The notes: generated from the letters alone by a model not told the origin. A stretch of DNA of 64,000 nucleotides from Ciceribacter sp. T2.26MG-112.2 (GCF_900492205.1 NZ_UEYQ01000014.1:1-64000); one strand, 5' to 3'. Shown: positions 37,053 to 47,502, counted from the stretch's first letter. Made by a program: numbers and translations.

Positions 37053-38066
37053 TCAGCGAATATCGACCGGGCGGCCGAGGCGCAGGCGGTCTCCGGACAC
37101 CATGGCGAGTTCGACCGAGATTTCCCGCTCGACGTCGAGGATGGCGCGGATGGCGTCCGGCTCGAGAAGGCTGAAGGCGGTGGAATAGGCGTCCGCCGTG
37201 GTCGCATCCGGGGCGATCACCGTCATGCGCCGGTATTTCGGCGCGGTGCTCCCGAGCCGCGGGTCGAGGATATGGCCGAAGCGGGCCGCCGTGTCGAAAT
37301 GAAAGCCCGAGGCGCTCGAGGTTGCAACCGCGCGGTCGATGATTGCCGCGACGGTGTCGGGTGTCGCTTCGTCCTCGGTTTCGCCAAGGCCGATGCGCCA
37401 GGGACTGCCGTCGGCCTTCGCCCCGATCGCCCGGCTTTCGCCCATGCTGACCAGGCTGCTGGTAATGCCTTCGCCCCGCAGAAGAGCGACCACCCGGTCG
37501 GTGATATAGCCCTGGGCGATCCCGTTCAGCGTCAACGCCATTCCGGGGCGGGGAAGGGCGATACGGTCGCTGTTGAAGCGTACGCCGGCAAAATCAACCA
37601 GCGGCAGCGTCTCGTCCAACTGCTGCCGCGATGGTCCGGCCGGATCCGATCCGGGCGTAGAGAAGTGGCGGGCATAGAGCGACCAGAGCGGCTGCACGCT
37701 CGGATCGAAGGCGCCTCCGCTGGTCTTCCAAGCCTCGTGACAGGTCGCGAGCAGGGCGACGAGTTCGCCCGGAGGTGCGGCGAGCGCGCCCTTGAGGTTG
37801 AGCTCGGTCAGAGCGGAGTTCTTCCGATAGAGGCTGAACACCGATTCAAGCCTGTCGACCTCGGAGACGACCCGGGCGACCAGCCTTTCGGCTTGGGCCC
37901 GGTCGGGATGATTGAGGATCAAGGTGGCCGGCGCGCCGAGCGCCTGGCCCCTCCAGACGACGGGTTCGACTGCGGCCAATGCCGCCCCGGCAAAGGGAAT
38001 GAGCGGCAGGCCGGCGGCGGCGGCCATGATGGTCATCGCCCGGCGGCGCGTAATCGGTTCAGCCAT
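37053..38066 (-). CDS. nosX: NosX, ApbE-type FAD:protein FMN transferase
   Basis: A 337-residue periplasmic flavinyltransferase with a Tat-type N-terminus (TRRRAMTIMAAAAG). LNGIAQGYITDRV and a VSMGESRAIG segment match ApbE. In denitrifiers NosX attaches FMN to NosR, needed to supply electrons to NosZ. It is the last gene of the nos operon, its start overlapping nosL by eight bases. Confidence 0.93.
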   Translation of the reverse strand: MAEPITRRRAMTIMAAAAGLPLIPFAGAALAAVEPVVWRGQALGAPATLILNHPDRAQAERLVARVVSEVDRLESVFSLYRKNSALTELNLKGALAAPPGELVALLATCHEAWKTSGGAFDPSVQPLWSLYARHFSTPGSDPAGPSRQQLDETLPLVDFAGVRFNSDRIALPRPGMALTLNGIAQGYITDRVVALLRGEGITSSLVSMGESRAIGAKADGSPWRIGLGETEDEATPDTVAAIIDRAVATSSASGFHFDTAARFGHILDPRLGSTAPKYRRMTVIAPDATTADAYSTAFSLLEPDAIRAILDVEREISVELAMVSGDRLRLGRPVDIR

Positions 38067-38634
38067 GATCGTGTCCTTCCGCGTTTTCGCTGGTGGCCTC
38101 GGGGTCGAAGGCGGAGCCGTCGGTCGGAGCTTCGCTGCCCGAGCCGAGGATGTAGTCCTTGGGCATGGCGTCGAACGAGACCAGGCGGCCGCCGTGCTTT
38201 TCGGCAAAGGCCTTGGCGTCGGCCTCGCTGGAAAAGGGAACGGCCTCCTCGGTGCCCATGCCGCCGCGCTGCGCGCTTTCGATGACGAAAAAGGCCTTCC
38301 TGGCGTCGATCCAGTTCTCCGCGCCGGGCTCGTCCCAGCTCGTGGCCTTGCTCATGTCGGAGACGTAGATCGCGGCAATGTCGCGCGGCTCCTCCGGCAG
38401 CATGGTGAAGGCGATCGTGTCGCGGGCCGAGGAAAACCAGATGGCCTCGGGGATCTGCTCAAGGATGATCTGCCCCTTGGGGCCTGCATGTTCGAGCACG
38501 TTCATGCCGCAGTAACGCCCCATGGCCTCTTCGGTGAGGGCAAACGGGGGCGGCATGGCGGCTTCCTCCTTGCCGTTGCAGGCGGAAAGCAGGAGCGAGG
38601 CGGCGAGTGCGCCGATGGCGATGGAAAGTCTCAT
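38059..38634 (-). CDS. nosL: NosL copper-chaperone lipoprotein
   Basis: A 191-residue lipoprotein with lipobox LLSAC at residues 15-19. YCGMNVLEHAGPKGQI carries the Cys and Met expected to bind Cu(I), and FVIESAQRGGMG is also typical. NosL delivers copper for the NosZ CuZ site. The His-rich end (EGHDHG) is notable. Its start overlaps nosY by four bases. Confidence 0.94.
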   Translation of the reverse strand: MRLSIAIGALAASLLLSACNGKEEAAMPPPFALTEEAMGRYCGMNVLEHAGPKGQIILEQIPEAIWFSSARDTIAFTMLPEEPRDIAAIYVSDMSKATSWDEPGAENWIDARKAFFVIESAQRGGMGTEEAVPFSSEADAKAFAEKHGGRLVSFDAMPKDYILGSGSEAPTDGSAFDPEATSENAEGHDHG

Positions 38635-39458
38635 ACTTCCCTCCTTGAGAAAATGACGGTGGCCCAGCCGAGAGGAACGATCGTCCACAGCGTCAGCGCT
38701 GCGACCAGAACCGGGGCGGTGAGACCGCTATGGGCGGCGATCCCCCCCATGCCCGACAGTGCGCCGGCATTGCCCGAGCCGAGATTGAGCAGGCGGTAGA
38801 CATCCGTCGGATTGGCGAGCAGCAGAAGGTCGAGCGCCAAAGCCGGCACGGCCTGGCCCTTGGCCGCGACCAGCCCGCCGAGCAGCGCCATGTCGTATAT
38901 TAGCACAAAGAACAGCCAGATGCCGATGGCAATGCCGCCTGCCGTGCTGCGCTCTCCGACCAGCGTGCTCGTCAGATAGCCGATGGCCAGGAAGACCGCG
39001 CCGAGCAGGACGGAGGAGGCGACCATGGAAAGGAAGGCACGCCAGCTGTCGGCCGCGATCTCGCTTCCTGTGACGGTCAGGGCGCCGGCGGCCGCGCCGT
39101 AGCCGATTGCTGTCGCAAAGGCGAGAATGGCCAGATGACCGAGGAACTTGCCGAAGATCACCTCGCTGCGGCCGATCGGATAGCTCAAGAGCAGCAGCAT
39201 GGTGCCGCGCTCGGTCTCGCCGACGATCGCGTCGTGCGACAGAAGCAGCGCAATCAGCGGCACGAGGAAGATGGTCAGGCTTGACAGGCTGACGATCACC
39301 ACGTCGAGGCGATTGACGCCGACATTGCCGGTCGGCGCGCTGCCGAGGAAGGACAAGGTCAGCGCCAGCGCCGCAAGCAGCAGAGTGGTCGCGAGCACCC
39401 AGCGATTGCGCAGGCCTTCCTGGATCTCCTTGCGGGCGATGATGAGGATATTCGTCAT
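38631..39458 (-). CDS. nosY: NosY ABC membrane component
   Basis: A 275-residue membrane protein with about six hydrophobic segments and the conserved N-terminus NILIIARKEIQEGLRNRWVL. With NosF and NosD it forms the ABC machinery that helps assemble the CuZ centre in the periplasm. It overlaps nosF by four bases and nosL by four bases, in line with one polycistronic message. Confidence 0.94.
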   Translation of the reverse strand: MTNILIIARKEIQEGLRNRWVLATTLLLAALALTLSFLGSAPTGNVGVNRLDVVIVSLSSLTIFLVPLIALLLSHDAIVGETERGTMLLLLSYPIGRSEVIFGKFLGHLAILAFATAIGYGAAAGALTVTGSEIAADSWRAFLSMVASSVLLGAVFLAIGYLTSTLVGERSTAGGIAIGIWLFFVLIYDMALLGGLVAAKGQAVPALALDLLLLANPTDVYRLLNLGSGNAGALSGMGGIAAHSGLTAPVLVAALTLWTIVPLGWATVIFSRREV

Positions 39459-40369
39459 GTCGGCGACTGCCCTTTGAGGAAATGCGCATAGAGCTCGTCG
39501 AGCGTCGGTTCGGCAACCGAAAGCGCCGCGAGCCGGGAAGGGTCGGCCGTCATCTCATGCAGCAGGGCGATCTTGTCCTCGGGCGCCACATTGGCCTCGA
39601 ACAGGCCGCTTGCGCTGCCTTTCCACTCGGTGCCGCCGCGGGTCCATCCGGGGGTGGCCCCCGTGTCCGCCAAGCGAACGCCGATGCGGGTCGGCAGGCG
39701 GGCAATGCCGCGCAATTCGTCGAGCGTGCCGTCGGCGATCTTGATGCCGCGATCGACGATGATGACACGATCGGCCCGGTCCTCGAGTTCGGTCAGGGCA
39801 TGCGATGACAACAGCACGGTTGCGCCGGCGGCGCGCAGATCGGTGATCAGATCGTAGAAATTGCGGCGCAGCGCCGGGTCGAGACCGCTGGTCGGCTCGT
39901 CGAGCAGAAGGACGCGCGGCTCGCCGAGCAGCGCCTGCGCCAGCCCGAGGCGCTGGCGCATGCCCTTGGAATAGGTGCGCACCGGGCGGTCGGCCGCTTC
40001 CTGCGCCAGGCCGACGCGCTCGAACAGGGCGTCGGCGGAAGAAAGCGTCACGCGCTTGAGGCGGGCATAGAAGGAAAGCGTCTCGCGCCCGGTCAGCGCC
40101 ATATGGAAGGACACGCTTTCCGGCAGGTAGCCCAGCCGCTGGCGAACATGGAAATCGCCGCGCGCCGGGTCTTCGCCGAGCACGCTGATGGTCCCGGTGG
40201 TCGGACGGATCAGGCCGAGCATCAGCTTGATCAGCGTCGTCTTTCCCGCGCCGTTATGGCCGACGAGCGCAATGGTCTCTCCGGCATTGAGCGTGAAGCT
40301 CACGTCCTTCACCGCCTGAACTGCGCCATAGCGTTTGGAAACGCCGGCGGTACTCACAGTCGCCGTCAT
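39455..40369 (-). CDS. nosF: NosF ABC ATPase
   Basis: A 304-residue ATPase with Walker A GHNGAGKTT (near residue 37), the variant signature YSKGMRQRL and Walker B VLLLDEPTSGLD. The C-terminal ~90 residues contain no recognised domain. It powers NosDFY. It overlaps nosD and nosY by four bases each. Confidence 0.95.
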   Translation of the reverse strand: MTATVSTAGVSKRYGAVQAVKDVSFTLNAGETIALVGHNGAGKTTLIKLMLGLIRPTTGTISVLGEDPARGDFHVRQRLGYLPESVSFHMALTGRETLSFYARLKRVTLSSADALFERVGLAQEAADRPVRTYSKGMRQRLGLAQALLGEPRVLLLDEPTSGLDPALRRNFYDLITDLRAAGATVLLSSHALTELEDRADRVIIVDRGIKIADGTLDELRGIARLPTRIGVRLADTGATPGWTRGGTEWKGSASGLFEANVAPEDKIALLHEMTADPSRLAALSVAEPTLDELYAHFLKGQSPT

Positions 40370-41742
40370 TGAAGTGCTTTCTTCGGCGCGATAGGCGCCA
40401 TCAATGGATGGTTGTCGACCACGCCGCCGGGCAGGAGAGCGGGGAACTGGGCCTGCGCCCAGCGAATGACCTGCACGGCCGGGCTCGACATCAGGATCTT
40501 TGCCTGCGGCGAGGTCCACAGCACCTGGTCGATCAGATCGTTCGGTCGATAGGGATTGTCGGCAATGCCGTCGCCGTCGAGATCGAAGGCGGGATTGTCG
40601 CTCCAGTAATTGCCACGGCCCTCATCCGACCAGTCGAGATAGCGCGTTCCGACATATTTGACCTGGTTGCGGTTGTTGACGAAGGCGTTGCCGCTCATGC
40701 GGTTGCCCTCGGAACCCGCGGTGAAATGGATGCCGATCGAGCAGTTCTGGAAGCTGTTATCCATGAACCGGTTGCGGTTGGCATTGTAGAGGAAGACGCA
40801 TTTTTCCGGCCCGAGACGCTGATCGCCGACGACGGCCGTGTCTGTGCCATCGGAGGTGGGAACGCCGTGCTCGCCGGTCTGTTGCCCGGCCGACAGCCAA
40901 CGATCGATCGGCTGCAGCCGGCCGATCACCACATTGTCGCGGATCTCCGAGCCGTTGGCCGAATTGACCAGGAGCCCATGGTCGCGGTCGCCGTCGGAAA
41001 TGTTGCCGGTGATCTTCAGCCGGTTGGAAAACATGATGGCATAGCCGACCGAATTGCCGATCGAGACATTGTCGCTGATCTCGCTGTCATTCGTGTACAT
41101 GTAATGGATGGCGAAGCGCAGGTCGGTGAAACGGTTGCCGCTGAAGACATTGTTCTTGCTGGCCGTGGTGGCGATCCCGTCACGGCCGAAGCGGATGTCG
41201 TTGCCGATCACCTTGGCGCCGGGGGCGTTCCAGATGGTGACGCCGCTGCCGGCTTCGCTCATGCGGCCGGACTTCAGCCCGACGACCCGGTTGTTGCGAG
41301 CGATGGAATCGACCGCGCCGTAGAGATAGATGCCGAACATGTTGTCGGTGACGGTGTTGTCCTCGATGATCGCGCCGGTCGCTTCCTTCGCGGCATAGAT
41401 GCCGGAATCGCGGAAAGTCAGGTCTCGTCCGGACCCGGTAACGGAAAGGCCGCGCACGGTGACGCCGGGCGAGGCGATCGTCACGACGCTGCCCTTGCCG
41501 TTGCCGATGACGGTGGCGCCGGGCTTGCCCGCAAGCACCAGCGGCTTGTCGATCGTGATCGGCCCGGCATATTCGCCCGGCTCGAGGGTCAGCACATCGC
41601 CTGGCGCCGCCTGGGCGACAACTTCCTGCAATGCCGGGCCGGCCGGCGAAACGATGCGTTCCGCCGCCGCTGCCATGGCTGGGATGGCGGCCAGGATGGC
41701 CGCCATTCCAAGTCTTTTCGTCATGGGACGAAGGATCATCAT
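40366..41742 (-). CDS. nosD: NosD periplasmic beta-helix maturation protein
   Basis: A 458-residue protein with a signal peptide followed by repeated right-handed beta-helix (CASH-type) segments such as [18 protein letters not shown] and [10 protein letters not shown]. It works with NosF and NosY and takes copper from NosL for CuZ assembly. The ATG at 41742 overlaps the nosZ stop (ATGA), which supports this start over longer ones. Confidence 0.95.
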   Translation of the reverse strand: MMILRPMTKRLGMAAILAAIPAMAAAAERIVSPAGPALQEVVAQAAPGDVLTLEPGEYAGPITIDKPLVLAGKPGATVIGNGKGSVVTIASPGVTVRGLSVTGSGRDLTFRDSGIYAAKEATGAIIEDNTVTDNMFGIYLYGAVDSIARNNRVVGLKSGRMSEAGSGVTIWNAPGAKVIGNDIRFGRDGIATTASKNNVFSGNRFTDLRFAIHYMYTNDSEISDNVSIGNSVGYAIMFSNRLKITGNISDGDRDHGLLVNSANGSEIRDNVVIGRLQPIDRWLSAGQQTGEHGVPTSDGTDTAVVGDQRLGPEKCVFLYNANRNRFMDNSFQNCSIGIHFTAGSEGNRMSGNAFVNNRNQVKYVGTRYLDWSDEGRGNYWSDNPAFDLDGDGIADNPYRPNDLIDQVLWTSPQAKILMSSPAVQVIRWAQAQFPALLPGGVVDNHPLMAPIAPKKALQ

Positions 41743-43658
41743 GCCGCCTTCGGTTCGACGAACATGCGGCCCTTCATTTCCATGTGCATGGCATGGCAGA
41801 ACCACGAGCAGTAGTACCACCAGACGCCCGGCTTGTTCGCCTTGAAGGTCACCGAGGCCGTGGCCTGCGGGGGTACTTCCATGTTGATGCCGTAGTTGAT
41901 GATGGCGAAGCCATGGGTCAGGTCTTCGACTTCGTCGATGTTGGTGACATAGACCGTGACCTCGTCGCCCTGCTTGACCTGGAAGCTTTCGAGGCCGAAG
42001 GCCGGAGCGACCGAAGTCATGTAGACGCGCACCTTGTTGCCGTCGCGGATGACGGTGCTGTCGGCCATCAGGTCGACGCCGTCGGCCTTGGCCTGTGCCA
42101 CCGCATCGGCGAAGAAGGGGTCCTCACGGTTCCACACGTTGACCGGGTTGATCTTCGAGGCATGGACGATGGTCGCGTCATGCGGCTCGGCAAACGACGG
42201 GCCGTCATGAACGATGACCATCTCATCGCCGGAAATGTCGATCAACTGGTCGTTCTCCGGCTTCAGCGGGCCGACGTTCAGGTAGCGGTCCTTGGAGAAC
42301 TTGTTGAGCGAGATCAGCCATTTGCCATCGGCTTCCTTGGTCTGGCCCATGGAGGTGTGGTTGTGGCCCGGCTGGTAATGGACGTCGAGCTTCTGGCGGA
42401 TCGGATCGACCTTCTCGCCGGCATAGGCCTTCTTGGCGTCCTCGATGTTCCACTTGCACACCTGGCTGTCGATGAACAGCGTGGTATAGGCATTGCCCTT
42501 GCCGTCATAGGCGGTGTGGAGCGGACCAAGGCCCAGTTCCGGCTCGGCGACGACGCAGTCGCGCGGCTGGATCTTGTCTTCGAACAGGTCGTCGAACTTG
42601 CGCACGTCGAAGACGGTGACGGTCGGCGACAGCTTGCCATTGGCCACGACGTGGATGCCGTCCGGCGCGGTGTTGATGCCGTGCGGGCTGTTGGCCACGG
42701 GGATGTAGCGGGTGTAGGGCGAGCCCTTGCGACCGTCGATGACGGGAACGCCGTTCATTTCCTTGAAGTCGCCCTTGGCAACGCCTTCTTCGATCCGCTT
42801 GAGATTGAAGACGACGATCCAGTCCTGCTCATTACCCATCATCTCGGCGAGATTGACGCCCTCTTCGGAGTTGTAGCAGGTGGCGAAGCAATATTTGCCC
42901 TGGTAGTCGGCGTCGACGTTGTCGAGGTTGCCGTCGACCATGACCTGCCAGGCGACCTTCATCGTTTCGCCGTCCACCGCGGTGAAGATGGCGTGATACT
43001 GCTTGTGATCGTCGAGGATCTTTCCGTCGTTCGGGATCGGCACGCGGTCTTCGCCGTTGCAGAAGACATAACCGGTCTTCGGGTACTTCTGCACGCGCAG
43101 GCCATGGACCGTGTGCTGGTTCGGCAGCTGGACAATCTTGTCGCACTTCATGACGTCGAGGCGGATACGGCAAACACGCGTATTGGCCTTGTCGTTGGCA
43201 TAGAGATAGCGGCCGTCATAGGTCCCGTCCGTCTGGGACGGATGCGGATGGTGCAGGTCGCCGTTCAGGAAGATACCGCCTTGGTCCGCCATGAATTCGC
43301 GGTCTTCCGGCAGCATGCCCTCCATCAGGACCTTGCGGCTTTCATTGGTCAGGCCCCAACCGGTGGCGCTGCAGCGGTTGAAGACCGGAATGCGCATGAG
43401 TTCGCGCATCGACGGCAGGCCGACGACACGGACCTCGCCGCTCTGGCCGCTCGAGAAGAAGGTGTAGTATTCGTCGAGTTCGCCCGGCTTGACCTCATAG
43501 CTGTGGCCATCGGCCCCTTGGGCCAGGGCCGGCGTTGCCGAACCACCGGTGAGGCTGATGGCGCCACCGACGGTCGCCGCGCCGGCTGCGGCCACGAAAG
43601 CCGTGGATCCCAGCATCTGGCGCCGGTTCAAGCGCATCTGGTTTTCTTCGTTTGACAT
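41739..43658 (-). CDS. nosZ: Nitrous-oxide reductase NosZ, clade I
   Basis: A 639-residue periplasmic enzyme that reduces N2O to N2. A Tat signal with NRRQMLG at residues 11-17 marks it as the Tat-exported clade I form. A beta-propeller domain with the DLHHPHPS and SPHGINTAP blocks binds CuZ; further His ligands follow. The C-terminal cupredoxin has the CuA motif [12 protein letters not shown]. Sequence is intact. Twenty-four bp separate it from nosR. Confidence 0.97.
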   Translation of the reverse strand: MSNEENQMRLNRRQMLGSTAFVAAAGAATVGGAISLTGGSATPALAQGADGHSYEVKPGELDEYYTFFSSGQSGEVRVVGLPSMRELMRIPVFNRCSATGWGLTNESRKVLMEGMLPEDREFMADQGGIFLNGDLHHPHPSQTDGTYDGRYLYANDKANTRVCRIRLDVMKCDKIVQLPNQHTVHGLRVQKYPKTGYVFCNGEDRVPIPNDGKILDDHKQYHAIFTAVDGETMKVAWQVMVDGNLDNVDADYQGKYCFATCYNSEEGVNLAEMMGNEQDWIVVFNLKRIEEGVAKGDFKEMNGVPVIDGRKGSPYTRYIPVANSPHGINTAPDGIHVVANGKLSPTVTVFDVRKFDDLFEDKIQPRDCVVAEPELGLGPLHTAYDGKGNAYTTLFIDSQVCKWNIEDAKKAYAGEKVDPIRQKLDVHYQPGHNHTSMGQTKEADGKWLISLNKFSKDRYLNVGPLKPENDQLIDISGDEMVIVHDGPSFAEPHDATIVHASKINPVNVWNREDPFFADAVAQAKADGVDLMADSTVIRDGNKVRVYMTSVAPAFGLESFQVKQGDEVTVYVTNIDEVEDLTHGFAIINYGINMEVPPQATASVTFKANKPGVWWYYCSWFCHAMHMEMKGRMFVEPKAA

Positions 43659-43682
43659 GATTGCCTCTCCTTGGCTGGTTGA

Positions 43683-45992
43683 TCACGCAGGCTGTTCGGA
43701 CGCGCCGTCGGCTTTGCCGATCGGTGCGCCATTGTGGGTGACGGCGACCTTCGGCGGGATGTCTCCCCGCGTGGCCGGCGTCGAAAGGGCCATGAATTTT
43801 TCCCGCTTCAGCCGCACCTGGATCATGTGCGGACAGCGGTGGTCGTCATGATAGAGTTCCTGGCAGTGCATGCAGTAGATGCACTCGTTGACATTGATCT
43901 GCCCCTCCGGATGGATCGACTGGACGGGACATTCCTTGGCGCAGCGCTGGCACGGCGAGCCGCATTCCGGATAGCGCTTCAGCCATTCGAACATGCGGAT
44001 GCGACCGGGGATGGCGAGCGCCGCACCGAGCGGGCACAGATAGCGGCAATAGAAGCGCTCGATGAACAGGCCGGCCGACAGCATGGTCAGCGCGAAGATG
44101 ACGAAGGGCCATTCGCGGGCGAACTTCAGAACGATCGCGGTCTTGAACGGCTCGACCTCGGAGAACATTTCGGCGAGCGCCAGCGAATAGAGGGACAGTC
44201 CGAACAGGCCGAGGAAGATCATGTATTTGATCGGCCAGAGGCGTTCGTGAAGGCCCCAGGGCAGGCGAACCTGCGGCACCTTCAGCCATTGCGCCAGATT
44301 GTTCGTCAGTTCCTGAAGCGCGCCGAATGGGCAGAGCCAGCCGCAGAACGGCCCGCGCCCCCAGAACAGGAGGCCGGCGGCGACCGCGGCCCAGAGAATG
44401 AAGATCAGCGGCGCCGACAGGAAGAATTCCCAGTTGAAGCCGGTGATCAGCGAGTTGACGAAGGTCAGCACATTGACCACCGACAACTGCGCATTGGCAT
44501 ACCAGCCGAGCCAGACGAGCGTGAACAGCAGATAGCCGCGGCGCACCCAGGCAAACAGCACCGGACGCTTCACCAGCCAGTCCTGGAAGAAGAAGATGGC
44601 GGTCAGCACCAGCAGCGCGGCGATGGTGATGCCGATATTGATGCGGTTCATGTCCCACATGCGCATCCACAGCGGCTGGCCGTCGGCGATCTGCTGGTCG
44701 GTCAACTGGTCGCTGCCGGTGCCTGTTGCCGGAGCAGCCGGTACCGCAGGGGTCGGCGATTGCGCCGCGGCAGGGATCTGCTCGATCGTCACATATTTGT
44801 CGGGCAGGATGTAGGACAGGTTATAGGGCAGAATGGACTTGTCGCGTCCCTGGGCATTGCGCTGCACCAGCATCTGCAATTCGAACGGCTGGGTGACGTC
44901 GAAGGCGAATTCGGCGGGCACGACAAAGAGCGCGATCTCGCGCAGGCGCGGCGCGCCGTCGGCGGCGAGCGCCGGCAGGCGGGTATGGTCCCGGTCGCGG
45001 AAACGCACGCCCTGGCCGTTCTGCAAGAGTTCGATGCGGTCGAAGATCCCGCCGCGCACATAGCCCGAGCCCTTGAACGAATAGGCGCCGTCGCCGGCAA
45101 CCAGAAGGGCCGTCTGTCCCGGCTTCAGCCGCGATGCCAGCCGGTCATAGGCGGCGTCGCCGAGCAGGGTCCGGCCGATGGTCGGCACGCTGACCGGGGC
45201 GAGGTAGAGATCGATGAAGCGGTCGCCCGGCGTCTTGGTCTCCGGCTTGTCGGCGGCAATCGTCTGGCCGGCCTGCCGGAAGGCCTCGGACACTTCGCCG
45301 ACCGTCATGCGCAGGCTGCGCACCGAGCCGTCGCCCAGAAGCGTCTGCCAGTCGCTGGTTTCGGTCTTCGACAGGTCGAGCTTGCGGGTCTCGGTCGCGG
45401 CGGCAACGCCCGTCGCCAGGTCCACGCCCAGGCGATTGCTGCGGATCAGCTGGACGGCGGCGCGCGACACGCTGTCGCCCATGACCAGCACGGTGACGGT
45501 TGCGCCGCTGACGATGTCGACCTGCGGCGGGCGCTCGGCGCCCGAGGCGACGCGGCCCATGTCCTTGTCGATGAGCGCGTTCATCGAGGCGACGACCTTT
45601 TCCTCCGGAATGCCGATCAGCACGATCGGCTCCTTGTGGTCGACCAGCTTGAAGCCGCGAATCACGCCCTTGGGATCGATGCCGACGACGATATGGATCG
45701 GCTTGCCGGAATAGCCGATCGAACTGGAGAAGTCGGAATTGAGATAGGCATAGCCGAGCAGTTCGTCGCCGCGCATGACCGGCGCGATCGGCGGGTCGCC
45801 GCTCAACTCGCCGAATCGGTCGGCGCCGTCGAACAGTTCAGAGGGCTCGACCTTCTCCAGATAGGTGGCGAGCTGGCCGGCGGCATGGCCGGAAGAGGCG
45901 TAGGAAAGGGCGGCAATGAAGGCGATCACGAGGATTGCGAGCCAGGCCGGGAGCGAAGGAATACGGTGCTGAAGTGTCGCGCTCTTTGTCAT
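43683..45992 (-). CDS. nosR: NosR membrane flavo-iron-sulfur protein
   Basis: A 769-residue protein with an N-terminal signal, a periplasmic FMN-binding domain (SGATVTVLVMGD near residue 170, the NosX target), several transmembrane helices from residue ~440, CPFGALQE and CPLGAAL motifs, and two [4Fe-4S] clusters near the C-terminus (CQRCAKECP and CIYCMHC). It supplies electrons to NosZ and affects nosZ expression. It is the first gene of the operon; an FNR site lies 71-84 bp upstream. Confidence 0.95.
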   Translation of the reverse strand: MTKSATLQHRIPSLPAWLAILVIAFIAALSYASSGHAAGQLATYLEKVEPSELFDGADRFGELSGDPPIAPVMRGDELLGYAYLNSDFSSSIGYSGKPIHIVVGIDPKGVIRGFKLVDHKEPIVLIGIPEEKVVASMNALIDKDMGRVASGAERPPQVDIVSGATVTVLVMGDSVSRAAVQLIRSNRLGVDLATGVAAATETRKLDLSKTETSDWQTLLGDGSVRSLRMTVGEVSEAFRQAGQTIAADKPETKTPGDRFIDLYLAPVSVPTIGRTLLGDAAYDRLASRLKPGQTALLVAGDGAYSFKGSGYVRGGIFDRIELLQNGQGVRFRDRDHTRLPALAADGAPRLREIALFVVPAEFAFDVTQPFELQMLVQRNAQGRDKSILPYNLSYILPDKYVTIEQIPAAAQSPTPAVPAAPATGTGSDQLTDQQIADGQPLWMRMWDMNRINIGITIAALLVLTAIFFFQDWLVKRPVLFAWVRRGYLLFTLVWLGWYANAQLSVVNVLTFVNSLITGFNWEFFLSAPLIFILWAAVAAGLLFWGRGPFCGWLCPFGALQELTNNLAQWLKVPQVRLPWGLHERLWPIKYMIFLGLFGLSLYSLALAEMFSEVEPFKTAIVLKFAREWPFVIFALTMLSAGLFIERFYCRYLCPLGAALAIPGRIRMFEWLKRYPECGSPCQRCAKECPVQSIHPEGQINVNECIYCMHCQELYHDDHRCPHMIQVRLKREKFMALSTPATRGDIPPKVAVTHNGAPIGKADGASEQPA

Positions 45993-46062
45993 CGGCCTCG
46001 TCTTTTTCTTCGGGGTGCCCGTGCGGTAACGCTGTGTTTATTCAGCCTAATGCAAAAACTCG

Positions 46063-46076
46063 TTGATTCAAATCAA
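46063..46076. promoter_or_regulatory. Perfect FNR/NnrR-type site TTGAT-N4-ATCAA
   Basis: The palindrome lies midway between the divergent nosR (start 45992) and ferritin-like (start 46150) genes, about 75-80 bp from each. CRP/FNR-family activators (FnrL, NnrR, FixK) bind this sequence. The left half also contains GATTC (46065-46069), a CcrM GANTC target. Confidence 0.8.
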
Positions 46077-46149
46077 ATATACAAAAGGTATCTTTTCGGC
46101 ATAATGACAGAGGCCGAGTGAGGCCTTGAGACCGATCCGGGGGAGTGCC

Positions 46150-46986
46150 ATGAGGGACAGCAGAGACGAGCCTTGGGCAGTCGAGACGATGGACGAGCTC
46201 CTGGCGCTCGCAAGAGCGATGGAGCAGGAGGCAATCGCCGGCTATGTGGCGCTTGCCGAGCGCATGCGACACGAGAACCGCCCCGATCTGGCTGCCGTCT
46301 TCGAGAGGCTGGTGGCGGAGGAGGAGGGCCATCTCGGGGCTGTCGACCGCTGGATCGAGCAATCGACCGTCGCCGTCCCGCCGCCGGTCGCCCTGCAGGA
46401 GCCGATGTTCGACGATGAGGGCGCAGCCTTCGTCGCCCCTGAACTCCTCAATTCCTACCGCGCCTTTTCCATGGCGGTGCGCAACGAGGAACGCGCCTTC
46501 GTCTTCTGGAGCTATGTCTCGGCCCATGCGCCGTCCGAGGAGATCCGCCAGGCGGCCGACCGCATGGCCCGCGAGGAGCTCGGCCATGTCGCCACCTTGC
46601 GGCGTGAGCGGCGGCGAGCTTTCCACGATCTGCGCCGTTCCGGCGCAAGCCCGGTACGCGGCGAAATCGCCGCCCTCGAGCTTCGCCTGTCGGATCATCT
46701 CGAGGCGCGGGCGCTCCGGGCTGCGGGCAAGGAGGCCGAGCGGTTTCGCGCCCTGGCCGAGGCGGCGCAGGCTCGAAGTGCGGCGGCCGTGGCGAGACCC
46801 TTCGGCAGGTCGGCAGTGCTGGATGCCGTACCGGAAGGGGCGGACGCAAAGCTGGTGCCGCTGTGCGAGCTGTTGCTCGACTGTTATCTCGATCTCGCCG
46901 AGCGGGAAAAGGAAGAGGACGGGCGGTTAAGGGCCCAGGCTTGCGCCGGCGAGATGATCGCCTGCCTGCAGGCCGTCAGGCAATAG
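46150..46986 (+). CDS. Ferritin-like / rubrerythrin-like protein
   Basis: A 278-residue mostly helical protein. Iron-ligand-like residues occur in ARAMEQEAIAGYVALAERM, LVAEEEGHLGAVDRW and a second set EERAFVFWSYV...REELGHVATL, giving the ExxH pattern of the ferritin-like fold. The C-terminal ~110 residues are helical and Ala/Arg-rich. GGGGGAG lies upstream of the ATG. It is divergent from nosR over a shared FNR site, so it may be induced with denitrification. Function otherwise unknown. Confidence 0.72.
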   Translation: MRDSRDEPWAVETMDELLALARAMEQEAIAGYVALAERMRHENRPDLAAVFERLVAEEEGHLGAVDRWIEQSTVAVPPPVALQEPMFDDEGAAFVAPELLNSYRAFSMAVRNEERAFVFWSYVSAHAPSEEIRQAADRMAREELGHVATLRRERRRAFHDLRRSGASPVRGEIAALELRLSDHLEARALRAAGKEAERFRALAEAAQARSAAAVARPFGRSAVLDAVPEGADAKLVPLCELLLDCYLDLAEREKEEDGRLRAQACAGEMIACLQAVRQ

Positions 46987-47073
46987 GCCGGGATACGGCT
47001 CTATCTGGATCGGCGCCAGCCATCTGCGACGCCGACCGGTCCCGGCAAAGGCAGTGCCGGCAGGTTGAAGATC

Positions 47074-47502
47074 TTATGCCGCCCTGGCGAAGCCGAAATC
47101 CTCGGGCCTGAGGACCAGTTCGGCAAGCGTATGGCGATCGAGGACCTTGAGGAAGGCGCCGAGGGCCTCGCCCAGCACGCCGCGCAGCCGGCAAGCCGGC
47201 GTGATGCGGCACTGGTTGCCGGATCCCATGCATTCGACGATGGCGAAATCGCTTTCCGTGGCCCGCACGACGGCGCCGATGGTGATGCTTTCGGCGGGCC
47301 GCGCCAGGGTGAGACCGCCGCCGCGCCCGCGCGCCGCCTTGAGAAAGCCCTCGCGCACCAGCAGCTGTGCCACCTTCATCAGATGGGCGCGTGAAATGTC
47401 GAAGGCTCGGGCCGTTTCTTCGATCGTGATGCGCCGCTCGCCATTGGCGGCTGCCATCATCATCAGCCGCAGGCCATAGTCGGAAAACCGTGTCAGTTGC
47501 AT
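47074..47502 (-). CDS. nsrR: Rrf2-family regulator, probably NsrR
   Basis: A 142-residue Rrf2 regulator starting MQLTRFSDYGLRLMMMA, close to NsrR consensus. Three Cys in ECMGSGNQCRITPACRLRG could ligate an NO-sensitive iron-sulfur cluster. It would derepress NO-response genes when nitrosylated. The frame extends to an ATG at 47526 (eight more residues); the later start is preferred by family form. It converges with the ferritin-like gene. Confidence 0.83.
   Translation of the reverse strand: MQLTRFSDYGLRLMMMAAANGERRITIEETARAFDISRAHLMKVAQLLVREGFLKAARGRGGGLTLARPAESITIGAVVRATESDFAIVECMGSGNQCRITPACRLRGVLGEALGAFLKVLDRHTLAELVLRPEDFGFARAA

Noticed and set aside
41631-43655. 674-residue plus-strand frame over nosZ
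   Set aside because: Antisense shadow; nosZ is complete with Tat signal and CuA ligands.
43734-46121. 795-residue plus-strand frame over nosR
   Set aside because: Antisense shadow of nosR, ending in the divergent promoter region.
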